From: JACVRN01 sp036389255
GTDB lineage: Bacteria > Acidobacteriota > Blastocatellia > Pyrinomonadales > Pyrinomonadaceae
Direction of reading: 5' to 3'
DNA: 64,000 nt
Assembly: GCA_036389255.1 (NCBI GenBank)
Contig: DASVQI010000001.1
Coordinates: 121,409-185,408, forward strand
Shown here: positions 8,724 through 16,885 of the stretch, one piece after another
Layout of the letters: each line of letters begins with the position of its first letter
Numbering within the stretch: the stretch's first letter is position 1
Position numbers and translations under genes: made by a program
The notes under the pieces: model-generated
Seen by the model: only the letters and a program-made list of their open reading frames with translations
Databases searched by the model: none
What the model was told of the DNA's origin: nothing

Positions 8724-9865
8724 CAGGCGTTTCTGTTGCGGGCCAGACTATTATAAAGGTCTTCCATGCGTGCGACCCAGTATTTACTGCTGGCTCTGTT
8801 CTCTACAATCTCGCGGTTCTTAATCTTCGCTCGCTCCAACATCTCCCCGGATGTAAGTGCTTTGAGTACGGCTCGGGCAATCTGCTCCGGCTCGACTGCG
8901 CTCACAAAAAGACCATTCTCATCATCTGTTATCCATTCGCGCAAGGCTGCCACGTCGCTGACCACCGGGAACGCGCCGCAGGCCATAGCCTCAAGCACGC
9001 TTCTGGGCGTTCCGTCAAAATCGGGCACCGAGACGATTATGTCCGCGAGCGCATATAAAGCCGGAAGCTCGGCATACGGTAGGTCGTGGATAATCCGCAC
9101 GGCCGCTTCGATGCCAAGCTCGTGGATTCGCTCGCGCACATGCTCTTCGACCTCCGCAGAGTGATGGTCGGAGCGAATCTTGAAGATGAAGCGGCAGTCC
9201 GCGCGCGTCTGCAAGACGATGTGCGCCGCCTCGACAATGCTCATCTGATTATAGATAGGCATGAAGGCTCGCGGGCTGTAAATCACAGGCCCGCCGCCCA
9301 GACTCAGCCGGGCGCGCACGGCGCTGGTGTCAACCTCCGGGCGCAGCATCTCGGTGTCAACGCCGAACTGAATCTCGTGCAGCTTCTCCCGGCTGGCCCC
9401 GAGCCTTTGAGCCGCGTCAAGGAGCGATTGCGAGTCGGCTGTAATTAAATCGGCGGCCCGCAGGGCGCGTTTGACAAACACGCTGCCCGCTTTTGACACC
9501 TGCGGGGTATTCAGCAAATCACCTCCCCAAGCCGTCAGCACAAGCGGGTGAAATGTTGTGAGCGACAGCACCCACGGGAAGAGCCGCCAATCGCTGACGG
9601 CGAAAACCGAGTGTATGTGGAATATGTCCGGCGCAATCTGCCGCAGCTTCCGGCGCAGCTCAAGGGCCATAGCGAACGTGCCCGTTCCCCTTAGCCTTAT
9701 ACGCCAGTCGAACCTGTGTAGCCGCACTCCCTCCGGGAGTTGCTCGAAACTGACCTCATGCCTGAGAGGAAAAAGAAAGTGAACGTCATGGCCGCGCTCG
9801 CTGAGCGCCCTTAGCCAGTACTCCGTGTGAACGCTCGGCCACGAACTCATTATGCAGATACGCAT
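8723..9865 (-). CDS. Glycosyltransferase family 4
   Basis: GT-B fold glycosyltransferase. N-terminal core MRICIMSSWPSVHTEYW. The C-terminal domain has YSPRAF, then DFDGTPRSVLEAMACGAFPVVS, which contains the family's nucleotide-sugar site and the conserved E. The open frame continues upstream to 9913, but the ATG at 9865 lies 2 nt after the stop of the preceding gene and restores the canonical N-terminus, so I use it. It transfers a sugar in the same pathway as the neighbouring flippase; specificity unknown. Confidence 0.87.
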   Translation of the reverse strand: MRICIMSSWPSVHTEYWLRALSERGHDVHFLFPLRHEVSFEQLPEGVRLHRFDWRIRLRGTGTFAMALELRRKLRQIAPDIFHIHSVFAVSDWRLFPWVLSLTTFHPLVLTAWGGDLLNTPQVSKAGSVFVKRALRAADLITADSQSLLDAAQRLGASREKLHEIQFGVDTEMLRPEVDTSAVRARLSLGGGPVIYSPRAFMPIYNQMSIVEAAHIVLQTRADCRFIFKIRSDHHSAEVEEHVRERIHELGIEAAVRIIHDLPYAELPALYALADIIVSVPDFDGTPRSVLEAMACGAFPVVSDVAALREWITDDENGLFVSAVEPEQIARAVLKALTSGEMLERAKIKNREIVENRASSKYWVARMEDLYNSLARNRNA

Positions 9866-9867
9866 CT

Positions 9868-11256
9868 TTAAGCGTTCGTCCTCGTCAAATAGCTCAAAGC
9901 CGCCATGAACCACGCTTCGATTTCAGGATGCTCCTCGGACTGATACGCGAAGAAGGCCGGAAGATAAGTTGGCGAAAAGATAATCGTATTACGATACTCA
10001 CCTATTCCGATAATCTCGCGGTCATCATCCAGATAAGCTATCACATCGGCTTCGGGGGCGATACGCTCCTGAACCTCTCCCCCGGCCCATGTCAGGCCCG
10101 TGTGAGTCTCGCCCGCGCGGTCGCGCACCTGAAAGTGATAGCTCTTCGAGTGAGCGCTCGCGCGAACAACCGGGTGCTCCGGATTATGAACGACTATGCG
10201 GGAATAAGGCTTGTCGTATCGCCATGTGGCAGATTGCGGCTCCGGAAAATGGAAGCCGAAAAGACGGCTCTCGTCCACCCAGTCGGGCTGCCGCCCGGTC
10301 AATTCATCGCCCCACATGCCTTGACGCCCGCGCGTTGCGACATAGCTCAGCTCACCGCTTCGCGCATCATAATCTAGCTGCCTGTAGCCGAACGCCTGCA
10401 CGCCCCAGAGTAGAAAAGATGTTCTGCCCCTGCTTTGAAGGCTCTCCAGCGCGGAGTAGTAGTCGCGCGTGATTCCCTCCTGCCCGGAAAATATGAGCAC
10501 GCTGTAGCGCTCAAGCTCAGGGTTACGGTTATGTAAATCCGCGTCCGTGTAAACGTGATAGGGCACGCCGTTTCTCTCTAAGAGAGCGAAGACGGGCATC
10601 CCTGAAATCAACTCATCAACCCACAGCCCTTCCAGCCGACCGAAGGTTTCATCCCACATCAGCCTGTCCCAGCGATTATTGCGGCGATAGAAACCGCCCA
10701 GATTAATCGAAGCGTGTGCGGGGAATGGACTGTAAGGGAAATTGACTTTCGGCAGGCGCAGGCTGCGCGCGGTTCTCCGCAGCGCGCCTTCCATGAGCCG
10801 TCCGGCACGCCCTCCCTTATAGCCCACGGCCATGAGTAAACGGTCGGCCTGCGAACGGTAGTCATTAAAATAGAAGCCCTCGGCGTGATAGCTCCACTGC
10901 GTAAAGACGGGTCTGATGACGACCACGTCGGCTCGCGTCTCTTTATCGTCAATAACCAGAGGCAGCGCGAAACGCCCGCGCTCGCCCGAGGCGAAAAGAA
11001 GATAGTAGCCGGGCTTGAGGTCGAAGGAGAGCTCAAGGCGCGTGGGCTCTTTGAAAGAGATGCTCCAAGACTGCTCCGCCGTCTCTTCCTCAAAGGTCTG
11101 CTTCGATTCTTCGGCGGAGAAGACCAGCCGCAAGAGCTTAAACCGGGTGAGGCTAGCGTCCAGTTTTCCGCTTGATTCAAGCTCTACGACCGAGCGGCGC
11201 GGGTAACATCCGTAAGTCTCCAAATATCTTGTATCGCGTAGAACAGGTTCGGCCAT
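9868..11256 (-). CDS. N,N-dimethylformamidase beta-subunit-like domain protein
   Basis: About 460 residues, no signal peptide. The middle and C-terminal part (FWRLEGLWVDELI-like region, HVYTDADLHNRNPELERYSVLIFSG, then AFGYRQLDY and GLTWAGGEV) matches the domain found at the C-terminus of the large subunit of N,N-dimethylformamidase, a glutamine-amidotransferase-like fold also seen in uncharacterised proteins of surface-glycan loci. An N-terminal beta-rich part with YGCYPRRSVV precedes it. The start is uncertain: the frame runs back to a TTG at 11361, which would overlap the upstream gene by 53 nt, while the ATG at 11256 leaves a 52-nt gap. An AAAGGAG lies between them without a well-spaced start. 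Function unknown; it may act on an amide in the glycan. Confidence 0.7.
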   Translation of the reverse strand: MAEPVLRDTRYLETYGCYPRRSVVELESSGKLDASLTRFKLLRLVFSAEESKQTFEEETAEQSWSISFKEPTRLELSFDLKPGYYLLFASGERGRFALPLVIDDKETRADVVVIRPVFTQWSYHAEGFYFNDYRSQADRLLMAVGYKGGRAGRLMEGALRRTARSLRLPKVNFPYSPFPAHASINLGGFYRRNNRWDRLMWDETFGRLEGLWVDELISGMPVFALLERNGVPYHVYTDADLHNRNPELERYSVLIFSGQEGITRDYYSALESLQSRGRTSFLLWGVQAFGYRQLDYDARSGELSYVATRGRQGMWGDELTGRQPDWVDESRLFGFHFPEPQSATWRYDKPYSRIVVHNPEHPVVRASAHSKSYHFQVRDRAGETHTGLTWAGGEVQERIAPEADVIAYLDDDREIIGIGEYRNTIIFSPTYLPAFFAYQSEEHPEIEAWFMAALSYLTRTNA

Positions 11257-11308
11257 CACACGAGAGCGGTCAAGACCTAAGCCTCGTCCGGCAATCCACG
11301 CCCGCGCT

Positions 11309-12082
11309 TTAAGCGGGCTTATCTCCTTTGATGTAGATGTCGTGGCTCCAATATTGAGCAAGGGGCAGCTTCAGCCTGTGCTCAAGATAAAGGTCAACCC
11401 GCTTCAGGTTGTATTCTATGAATTGTGCCAGCTTCCACGGGCGGGCGGCTGCAATCCTGTGCATTGGCTCGGCGTATGACAGCTCTATGTTCTTCAACCC
11501 CAACTGCTCGAAAGCTTCGGTCAGCTCCTTCGCGCTGAAGTCATGCTCGTAGCTTGTAAAGGAATAGTAGCGGCTGCCGAAAAGCTTCTTATAGAGCGCG
11601 TGCCATGACCTGTGATGCAGGGTGACGCAGATGAGGCGGCCGCCCGGCTTAAGCACGCGAATCTGCTCCCTGAGCATGTCCATGTAGTTCGGATAGTCTT
11701 CAATCAGACCGAAGGAATGGACAAGGTTGAAGGACTCGTCTGCGAAGGGAAGATTGAAGGCGTCGGCGCAGCAGTAGCGCATGGAGATTTTTTGATTGGC
11801 CAAGTAGCGGCTGGCGCGCAGCATGGCGCTCGGTGTGAAATCGGCGGCGTAGATGCGGCTCTCGGGCGAGAGCCGGCTGAAGTACAGAGCCCACCGGCCC
11901 AGACCGCTCCCAACGTCCAGAATACGCTCGTAACCCGTCCCAATCCACTCCTTATAGCCAGCCTGTAAGAGCAGATTGGCAGGCCCGTCAAGAAGCGAGG
12001 ACAGCAGGTTATCATCCGACAGGTCGCCGCCCTTGCGATTGGACTCGTCCCAATGCTCTAAGACTCCACTTTTACGACCCAT
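11309..12082 (-). CDS. Class I SAM-dependent methyltransferase
   Basis: 257 residues, single Rossmann domain of the Methyltransf_11 type. Motif I is ILDVGSGLGRWALYF, the acidic end of strand 2 is AADFTPSAM, and the later motifs are DESFNLVHSFGLIEDYP and LKPGGRLICVTLHHR. It likely methylates a sugar of the glycan or a nucleotide-sugar precursor. It is followed by the dimethylformamidase-like gene and preceded, 33 nt away, by the small cysteine-rich gene. Confidence 0.85.
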   Translation of the reverse strand: MGRKSGVLEHWDESNRKGGDLSDDNLLSSLLDGPANLLLQAGYKEWIGTGYERILDVGSGLGRWALYFSRLSPESRIYAADFTPSAMLRASRYLANQKISMRYCCADAFNLPFADESFNLVHSFGLIEDYPNYMDMLREQIRVLKPGGRLICVTLHHRSWHALYKKLFGSRYYSFTSYEHDFSAKELTEAFEQLGLKNIELSYAEPMHRIAAARPWKLAQFIEYNLKRVDLYLEHRLKLPLAQYWSHDIYIKGDKPA

Positions 12083-12115
12083 ACTGAGCTATCTAAATAG
12101 TTAAAGAGGCGGCGG

Positions 12116-12556
12116 CTATCCCTGCTTATCCACGGCTTCTGCGGAGCTTTCCGCGCCTTCGCGCAGCAGGCGGCGCAGCTCCTGTACCTTAATATCCGGC
12201 CTGGATACCATTATCTGGCTGACTTTATAGAGGCCGTAGTCAATCACGGGCGCGTAAATGGCCGTGCATTCCCGGCCTCGCGGGCAGTTCTGCAAAGGAA
12301 TCGGAGGCCGCTCTTCGAGCGAATAGAATTTATTAGAGGCCGCATGGCATCTTTCACACGTCTCATCGAAAGGGACTATTTGAACGCCCCTGAGCTTTAA
12401 TCGCTCGTCCAGACTTTCTTTGATGATGCGAAGCTGTTCATCGCCGGATAAAAAGCGGCCACGCGGCGAGCCCGGAAAAGTGCGCGGGTACTTTCTCTCC
12501 AGAAATATTAAGCTACGGTAGAAAAGACCCCAAACGAGGTGTAGGTGACGCCGCAT
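12116..12556 (-). CDS. Small cysteine-rich hypothetical protein
   Basis: 146 residues, not a family I can name. The first 25 residues are basic and hydrophobic. The centre has CERCHAA, then YSLEERPPIPLQNCPRGREC and IYAPVIDYG: a C-x2-C pair followed by a C-x5-C pair around a PP-x-P turn. This pattern recurs in small bacterial proteins of unknown function and suggests a metal-binding knuckle. It sits between the radical SAM gene (11 nt upstream) and a methyltransferase, so it may work with the radical SAM enzyme. It is not an obvious modification precursor, as there is no leader-like core. Confidence 0.6.
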   Translation of the reverse strand: MRRHLHLVWGLFYRSLIFLERKYPRTFPGSPRGRFLSGDEQLRIIKESLDERLKLRGVQIVPFDETCERCHAASNKFYSLEERPPIPLQNCPRGRECTAIYAPVIDYGLYKVSQIMVSRPDIKVQELRRLLREGAESSAEAVDKQG

Positions 12557-12567
12557 ACGCTATCTCT

Positions 12568-13671
12568 TTATCGGGATAACCCGACCGGCTGAATGACGCG
12601 CTCTGTCGCCTTGGCCATATTCTGATTCATAGCCTCGGCTTTGGTCTGTCGCACCAGCCTGCAATTCTGATAGCAGAACGAACCGGGAAACCCTTCGAGC
12701 ATCACGCGCCGCAGGTGGCGCATGCGCGGGCCGTTCCAAGCTTTCCAGAAACCCGCGTCGAAGACGTTGTCAAGGTAGTTGGTCGTCCACGTGCAGCAAG
12801 GGGCGAGCGCTCCGTCAGGATTGATGTAGGGTTTGTTCCAAGGGTCTGCGCAGAAGTTCCCGTAGAAAGGCTCATAGCTTACATCAAACTCCAGACGCGC
12901 CTCTGCGGCTTCGGCCTGAAGCTCTCGGATTGTGTCCAGTTGCCGCTTGTCTATGTTGTGGAAGAGCGTGAAATCGTCCTTGCCTATGTCAACGCCCGTC
13001 CAAGGCTTGAGCGTCATGATTTGCAGATGATTGACGCCCAAGTCCATGGCGAAGGGGATAAGACCGCGCAAAGAATCCAGATTGATGGAGCTCATCACGA
13101 CGTTCATGGCCATGCGCATGTCGGTCTTTCGCCGGAAGCGACGGAAGTTCTCTATAATCTTGTCGAACTTCGCGCCCTTTCGCATCTTCTCCACGTAATC
13201 TTTATCAGGGCCGTCTATGCTGATGCGCATCTCGTTCAACCCTGCGTCAATCAGCCGGTCGCCCAGCTCGTCGGTCAGAAGCATCCCGTTGCTTGTAGTC
13301 GAGATGTGCCATCCCCAATTCTTCCGGGCCGCGTAGGCGACCATCTCCGGGAAGCGAGGGTGAAGAAGCGGCTCTCCTATGCCTAAGAGCGAAAGAATCC
13401 TGACTCCCGCGAGCTGGTCTATCAGCCCGCAGTACTTATCGAAATCCATGTCGCTCGCCATGCCGGCCTTGACCATCAGAGGGTTCTCGCAGTAGCCGCA
13501 CGCCAAGTTGCAGCGCGTGGTCATGGCAATCTGCAACTGGTAAGGCATGCAGAGCGAATATGTAGGGTCGCCTAAAGGTAAACGCGTTTTGGCGCGTAAC
13601 AGCGTCACGCCTTCCATCACCTTATTGACCGCTAAATGACGTTTGCTCCAGGAGCGCTTGATGACATTCAT
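12568..13671 (-). CDS. Radical SAM protein with SPASM-like C-terminus
   Basis: 367 residues. The [4Fe-4S] radical SAM triad is C54, C58 and C61 (CNLACGYC). The glycine-rich GIGEPLLHP loop follows. The C-terminal part carries further cysteines at C274, C292, C293, C333 and C337 (INPDGALAPCC and FCYQNC), as in SPASM/Twitch proteins that bind an auxiliary cluster. The chemistry is unknown. In surface-glycan loci such enzymes may epimerise or oxidise a sugar or link an amino acid. It is co-transcribed with a DegT aminotransferase upstream and a small Cys-rich protein downstream. Confidence 0.88.
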   Translation of the reverse strand: MNVIKRSWSKRHLAVNKVMEGVTLLRAKTRLPLGDPTYSLCMPYQLQIAMTTRCNLACGYCENPLMVKAGMASDMDFDKYCGLIDQLAGVRILSLLGIGEPLLHPRFPEMVAYAARKNWGWHISTTSNGMLLTDELGDRLIDAGLNEMRISIDGPDKDYVEKMRKGAKFDKIIENFRRFRRKTDMRMAMNVVMSSINLDSLRGLIPFAMDLGVNHLQIMTLKPWTGVDIGKDDFTLFHNIDKRQLDTIRELQAEAAEARLEFDVSYEPFYGNFCADPWNKPYINPDGALAPCCTWTTNYLDNVFDAGFWKAWNGPRMRHLRRVMLEGFPGSFCYQNCRLVRQTKAEAMNQNMAKATERVIQPVGLSR

Positions 13672-13693
13672 CCCGTTTTAAACCTTGCTTTCC

Positions 13694-14851
13694 TTATCCG
13701 CCGGAGCGAGCTAAATCGCTCAGTGTTTTATTAACTATATCACAAACGAATTGAATGTCGCCCTCGCGCATGGTCGGATAAAGCGGCAGCGTCACCTGTC
13801 TTGAGCAGGCATCTTCGGTCAGGGGAAGCGCGCCCGGCGCGTAATCGAAGCGCTTGCGGTAATATTCAAAAAGGTGAACCGGCGGGTAGTGAATGCTGGT
13901 CTGGATGCCGTTTGCTTTAAGCTCTGTGATGAAGGGCGCGCGATGCTCTGGATTATCCAGCAGAACCGGGAAGATGTAGTGCGCGCCGCCCCGCTTCACC
14001 TTCGAGAAGGGAACCGAGAGGCCGCGCGTTTCGGAGAACTGCAAGCGATACTCGTCAACTATCTCCTGCCGCCTGAGATTGCGCTTCTCCAACTGCTCAA
14101 GCTGCACCATCCCCAGAGCCGAGCGCATCTCGTCAATCCTGTAGTTATAGCCGAGCGCCACGACATCATAGGAATGCGCGTGGCCCTTGTGTCTGTCCCA
14201 CGTCAGCGTGGTCATGCCGTGCGAGCGCATCAGACGGAGCTTCTGCGCGAGGTCGTCGCGGTCTGTGACGACCATCCCGCCTTCGCCGGTCGTCAGATTC
14301 TTATTGGAGAAGAAGCTGAAGCACGCCACGTCTCCGAAGGTTCCGGCCTTTCGCTCTCCGAGGCTGGCTCCGGGCGCGTGAGCCGCGTCCTCAATCACGG
14401 CCAGCCCGTGCTCTTCCGCGACGGCAAGAATCTCCTGCATGTCGCAGACGTAGCCTCCGTAGTGCATGACCGTTATGGCTTTGGTTCGCGGAGTTATGCG
14501 CCTGCGAATATCTTCGGCGGAGATGTTGAGGTCGTCCGCGCCCTTTATATCTGCGAAGACCGCCCGCGCTCCCGTATATAGAACCGCGTTGGCGGTGGCG
14601 ACGAAGGTTAAAGACGGCACGATGACTTCATCGTCGGGGCCAATCCCGAGCGCCATGTAGGCAAGGTGCAGTGCGGCGGTCGCATTGGTGACGGCGAAGG
14701 CGTGTTTGACGCCTACGAAGCTGGCAAAGACCTGCTCGAACTCCTGCGTGACCGCTCCCATGGAGAGCCACTTGGAGCGCAGCACACGCTCGACCGCCTC
14801 AACGTCTCGCTCTGTAATCTCTATATCGCTTAGTGGAATCTTCCAGTCCAT
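13694..14851 (-). CDS. DegT/DnrJ/EryC1/StrS sugar aminotransferase
   Basis: 385 residues, PLP-dependent. K184 in FFSNKNLTTGEGGM is the Schiff-base lysine, and VIEDAAHAPGA precedes it. The last 40 residues carry the TLPLYPTM motif. It starts 3 nt after the nucleotidyltransferase stop and just downstream of a LegB-like dehydratase. The three genes form a compact dehydratase/nucleotidyltransferase/aminotransferase module, so the likely role is to aminate the 4-keto-6-deoxy sugar nucleotide made by the dehydratase (LegC-like step). The sugar and carrier are not proven. Confidence 0.92.
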   Translation of the reverse strand: MDWKIPLSDIEITERDVEAVERVLRSKWLSMGAVTQEFEQVFASFVGVKHAFAVTNATAALHLAYMALGIGPDDEVIVPSLTFVATANAVLYTGARAVFADIKGADDLNISAEDIRRRITPRTKAITVMHYGGYVCDMQEILAVAEEHGLAVIEDAAHAPGASLGERKAGTFGDVACFSFFSNKNLTTGEGGMVVTDRDDLAQKLRLMRSHGMTTLTWDRHKGHAHSYDVVALGYNYRIDEMRSALGMVQLEQLEKRNLRRQEIVDEYRLQFSETRGLSVPFSKVKRGGAHYIFPVLLDNPEHRAPFITELKANGIQTSIHYPPVHLFEYYRKRFDYAPGALPLTEDACSRQVTLPLYPTMREGDIQFVCDIVNKTLSDLARSGG

Positions 14852-14854
14852 TAC

Positions 14855-15565
14855 TTAATCTTCCGGTAGAAATTGGTTTCGCAGGCGGTCGAACTCTTCC
14901 ACCGCATGAACGTAATCCTCTGGGCGGCCTATATCCAGCCAGTAGCCGTTATAGGGATACGCCTGCACGGGCTCCTTTGCCGCGAGCAGCTTCCAAATCA
15001 GCTCCGGGAAGTCAATGCGCTCGCCGCGCTCTATGAAGTCCAGCACGCGCGGCTCGAACACATATATGCCCATGCTCACGCTGTAATTATAGGTGGGCTT
15101 CTCTATGTAGCCCGTGAGCATGTTGTCGGCGTCAGTCTCTATGACGCCGAGGTCAATCTGGACGTTGCGCTCGTGCATGGCTATGGTCGCAACCGCCCCG
15201 CGCCGCTTGTGATAGTCCAGCAGCGCCGAGTAATCAACGGTCGTCAACACGTCCCCGTTCATCATCAGGAATGTGGAGTCCAGACCCTCTATTAAGGCGA
15301 GCGGCCCGGCTGTGCCGAGCGGCTGGTCTTCGAGCGAATAGTCTATGCTGAGGCCGTACTTTTTCCCGTCATCGAAGAAGGCCATTAAGAGGTTGGAGAG
15401 GTGGCCTACGGCCATCGTGACGTGTTTGATGCCTGCGCGCTTGAGCTGGCGTAGAATAATCTCAAGGATGGGCATGTCACCAATAGGCATCAGGGGCTTC
15501 GGCAGCAGAGTCGTATAGGGCGCGAGGCGCGTCCCCTTGCCTCCGGCTAAGATTATGGCGCGCAT
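14855..15565 (-). CDS. Sugar-phosphate nucleotidyltransferase
   Basis: 236 residues, a single nucleotidyltransferase domain. The signature GGKGTRLAPYTTLLPKPLMP (with GxGTR and KP) is present, followed by the metal-site MNGDVL and the YIEKP and WLDIGRPEDY motifs. It activates a sugar 1-phosphate with an NTP. The subfamily resembles GDP-mannose or PtmE-like enzymes, and the LegB-type dehydratase next door favours a GDP-linked sugar, but the base is not readable from the motifs. Stop and start codons of the neighbouring genes are 3 nt away on each side. Confidence 0.9.
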   Translation of the reverse strand: MRAIILAGGKGTRLAPYTTLLPKPLMPIGDMPILEIILRQLKRAGIKHVTMAVGHLSNLLMAFFDDGKKYGLSIDYSLEDQPLGTAGPLALIEGLDSTFLMMNGDVLTTVDYSALLDYHKRRGAVATIAMHERNVQIDLGVIETDADNMLTGYIEKPTYNYSVSMGIYVFEPRVLDFIERGERIDFPELIWKLLAAKEPVQAYPYNGYWLDIGRPEDYVHAVEEFDRLRNQFLPED

Positions 15566-15568
15566 GAT

Positions 15569-16624
15569 TTATACCTGATATTGTCCGACCTGATATAGCT
15601 CAAGGTGAGATTGTATCCAGTCTATGGTTCGTCTCAAGCCTTCATCAAAACCTACTTGAGGCTTCCAGCCTATCAACTCAGCCGCTTGGCTTGCGTCGGC
15701 CCACAACTGCTGCACCTCGCTGCGGTCGGGTCGAACTCTCTGAGTGTCGCAGGAGATTTCCACCTCTCTTCCAATCATCTTGATAATCTTTGCCGCCAGC
15801 TCTCCGATAGATATCTCGGCGTCCGAGCCGACGTTAATCTCCCGCCCTGCCGATTCAGGCGAGGCGGCTATCCGCAGGAAAGCGTCTACGGTGTCGGTGA
15901 CGAAGGTGAAGTCGCGGCGAGGCTCAAGGCTTCCCAGATGAACCTTATCTTTGACCAGAGCCTGCGTGATGATTGTCGGAATCACGGCTCGCGCGGATTG
16001 TCTGGGGCCAAAGGTATTGAAAGGGCGAATCGTGGCGACCTGAAGGCCGAAAGTGCAATAAAAGCTCTGCGCCAGCTTGTCAGCGCCAATCTTGCTGGCC
16101 GAATAAGGGGACTGCCCCTGAAGGGGATGCTTCTCGTCAATAGGAGTATAAAGGGCCGTGCCGTAGACCTCGCTCGTAGAAGTGTTGACGACCTTTCTCA
16201 CCTTGTTCCGCTCGGCCGCCGTGAGCACGTTCAAAGTTCCTGTCACGTTCGTCTGGACGACTTCGCGCGGGTGAACGTAAGAGTAAGGGATTCCTATCAA
16301 CGCGCCCAGATGAAAGACCGTATCAACATCCCTTGAAGCCTTATCCACCGCGTCCGAATCACGCAGGTCTCCAAAGATTATTTCACAGGAGGCCATTAAC
16401 TCGGGCGATAAGAGCCTCAAAAGGCCGGCGTCGCGGCGCGAATTATAGCGCACGAAGGCGCGCACTCGCGCTCCGGACTTGAGCAGGGTTTCTACTAAAT
16501 GACTACCGATGAATCCTCCGGCCCCCGTCACCAGCACAGGCTGGTCAGACCAAGAGGAAGGCATGGCGAACGCAACCGGTTGTTCTGTCGCTTCGCTAGA
16601 CCCTGTGGGCAGATTATTCGACAA
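15569..16624 (-). CDS. NAD-dependent 4,6-dehydratase/epimerase, LegB-like
   Basis: 351 residues, first gene of the minus-strand operon. Extended SDR with GAGGFIGSHL, STSEVYG and the catalytic SPYSASK (Y-x3-K). The stretches RYNSRRDAGLLRLL and SFYCTFGLQVATIRPFNTFGPRQ are very close to LegB-type GDP-N-acetylglucosamine 4,6-dehydratases of legionaminic/pseudaminic-type pathways. It would dehydrate an NDP-hexose to the 4-keto-6-deoxy form for the DegT enzyme two genes downstream. The start is a TTG at 16624, chosen because a full AAGGAGG site lies 7 nt before it; the ATG at 16564 has none. Confidence 0.87.
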   Translation of the reverse strand: MSNNLPTGSSEATEQPVAFAMPSSWSDQPVLVTGAGGFIGSHLVETLLKSGARVRAFVRYNSRRDAGLLRLLSPELMASCEIIFGDLRDSDAVDKASRDVDTVFHLGALIGIPYSYVHPREVVQTNVTGTLNVLTAAERNKVRKVVNTSTSEVYGTALYTPIDEKHPLQGQSPYSASKIGADKLAQSFYCTFGLQVATIRPFNTFGPRQSARAVIPTIITQALVKDKVHLGSLEPRRDFTFVTDTVDAFLRIAASPESAGREINVGSDAEISIGELAAKIIKMIGREVEISCDTQRVRPDRSEVQQLWADASQAAELIGWKPQVGFDEGLRRTIDWIQSHLELYQVGQYQV

Positions 16625-16631
16625 TATTAAG

Positions 16632-16638
16632 CCTCCTT
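16632..16638 (-). promoter_or_regulatory. Strong ribosome binding site fixing a TTG start
   Basis: Minus-strand AAGGAGG, 7 nt before the TTG at 16624. It decides the start of the LegB-like dehydratase over the ATG at 16564, which has no such site. Confidence 0.75.
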
Positions 16639-16885
16639 CAGCATCCCTAAAGACTATCTGCGCAGTGGATCAAGCTACAGGCTGGGATAATATCTTTGAG
16701 CAGAATTTTGAGCGGTTCAAAGCAAAAAGGATATAGCACGCTCCATATCTTTAGTCAACGAGAGCCACTTTCGACAGGCGGGCGAATAAATTATATGGCG
16801 AGCCGGATTTTCAGCTATTTTACAAATCGGCATTGAAACGTTTATTCTGTCAAACCAATCTGGCTTAACTTACATACGATTCTAC
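16639..16885. promoter_or_regulatory. Divergent intergenic region between the two main operons
   Basis: About 250 bp separating the start of the minus-strand operon from the plus-strand asparagine synthetase. It is AT-richer than the flanking genes and must carry promoters for both sides. I could not settle on convincing -35/-10 pairs. TTGAAA near 16830 and TACGAT near 16876 on the plus strand are weak candidates. Confidence 0.45.

Noticed and set aside
16639..16885. A sigma-54 promoter (GG-N10-GC) in the divergent region.
   Set aside because: No well-spaced TGGC/TTGC pair could be found on either strand.
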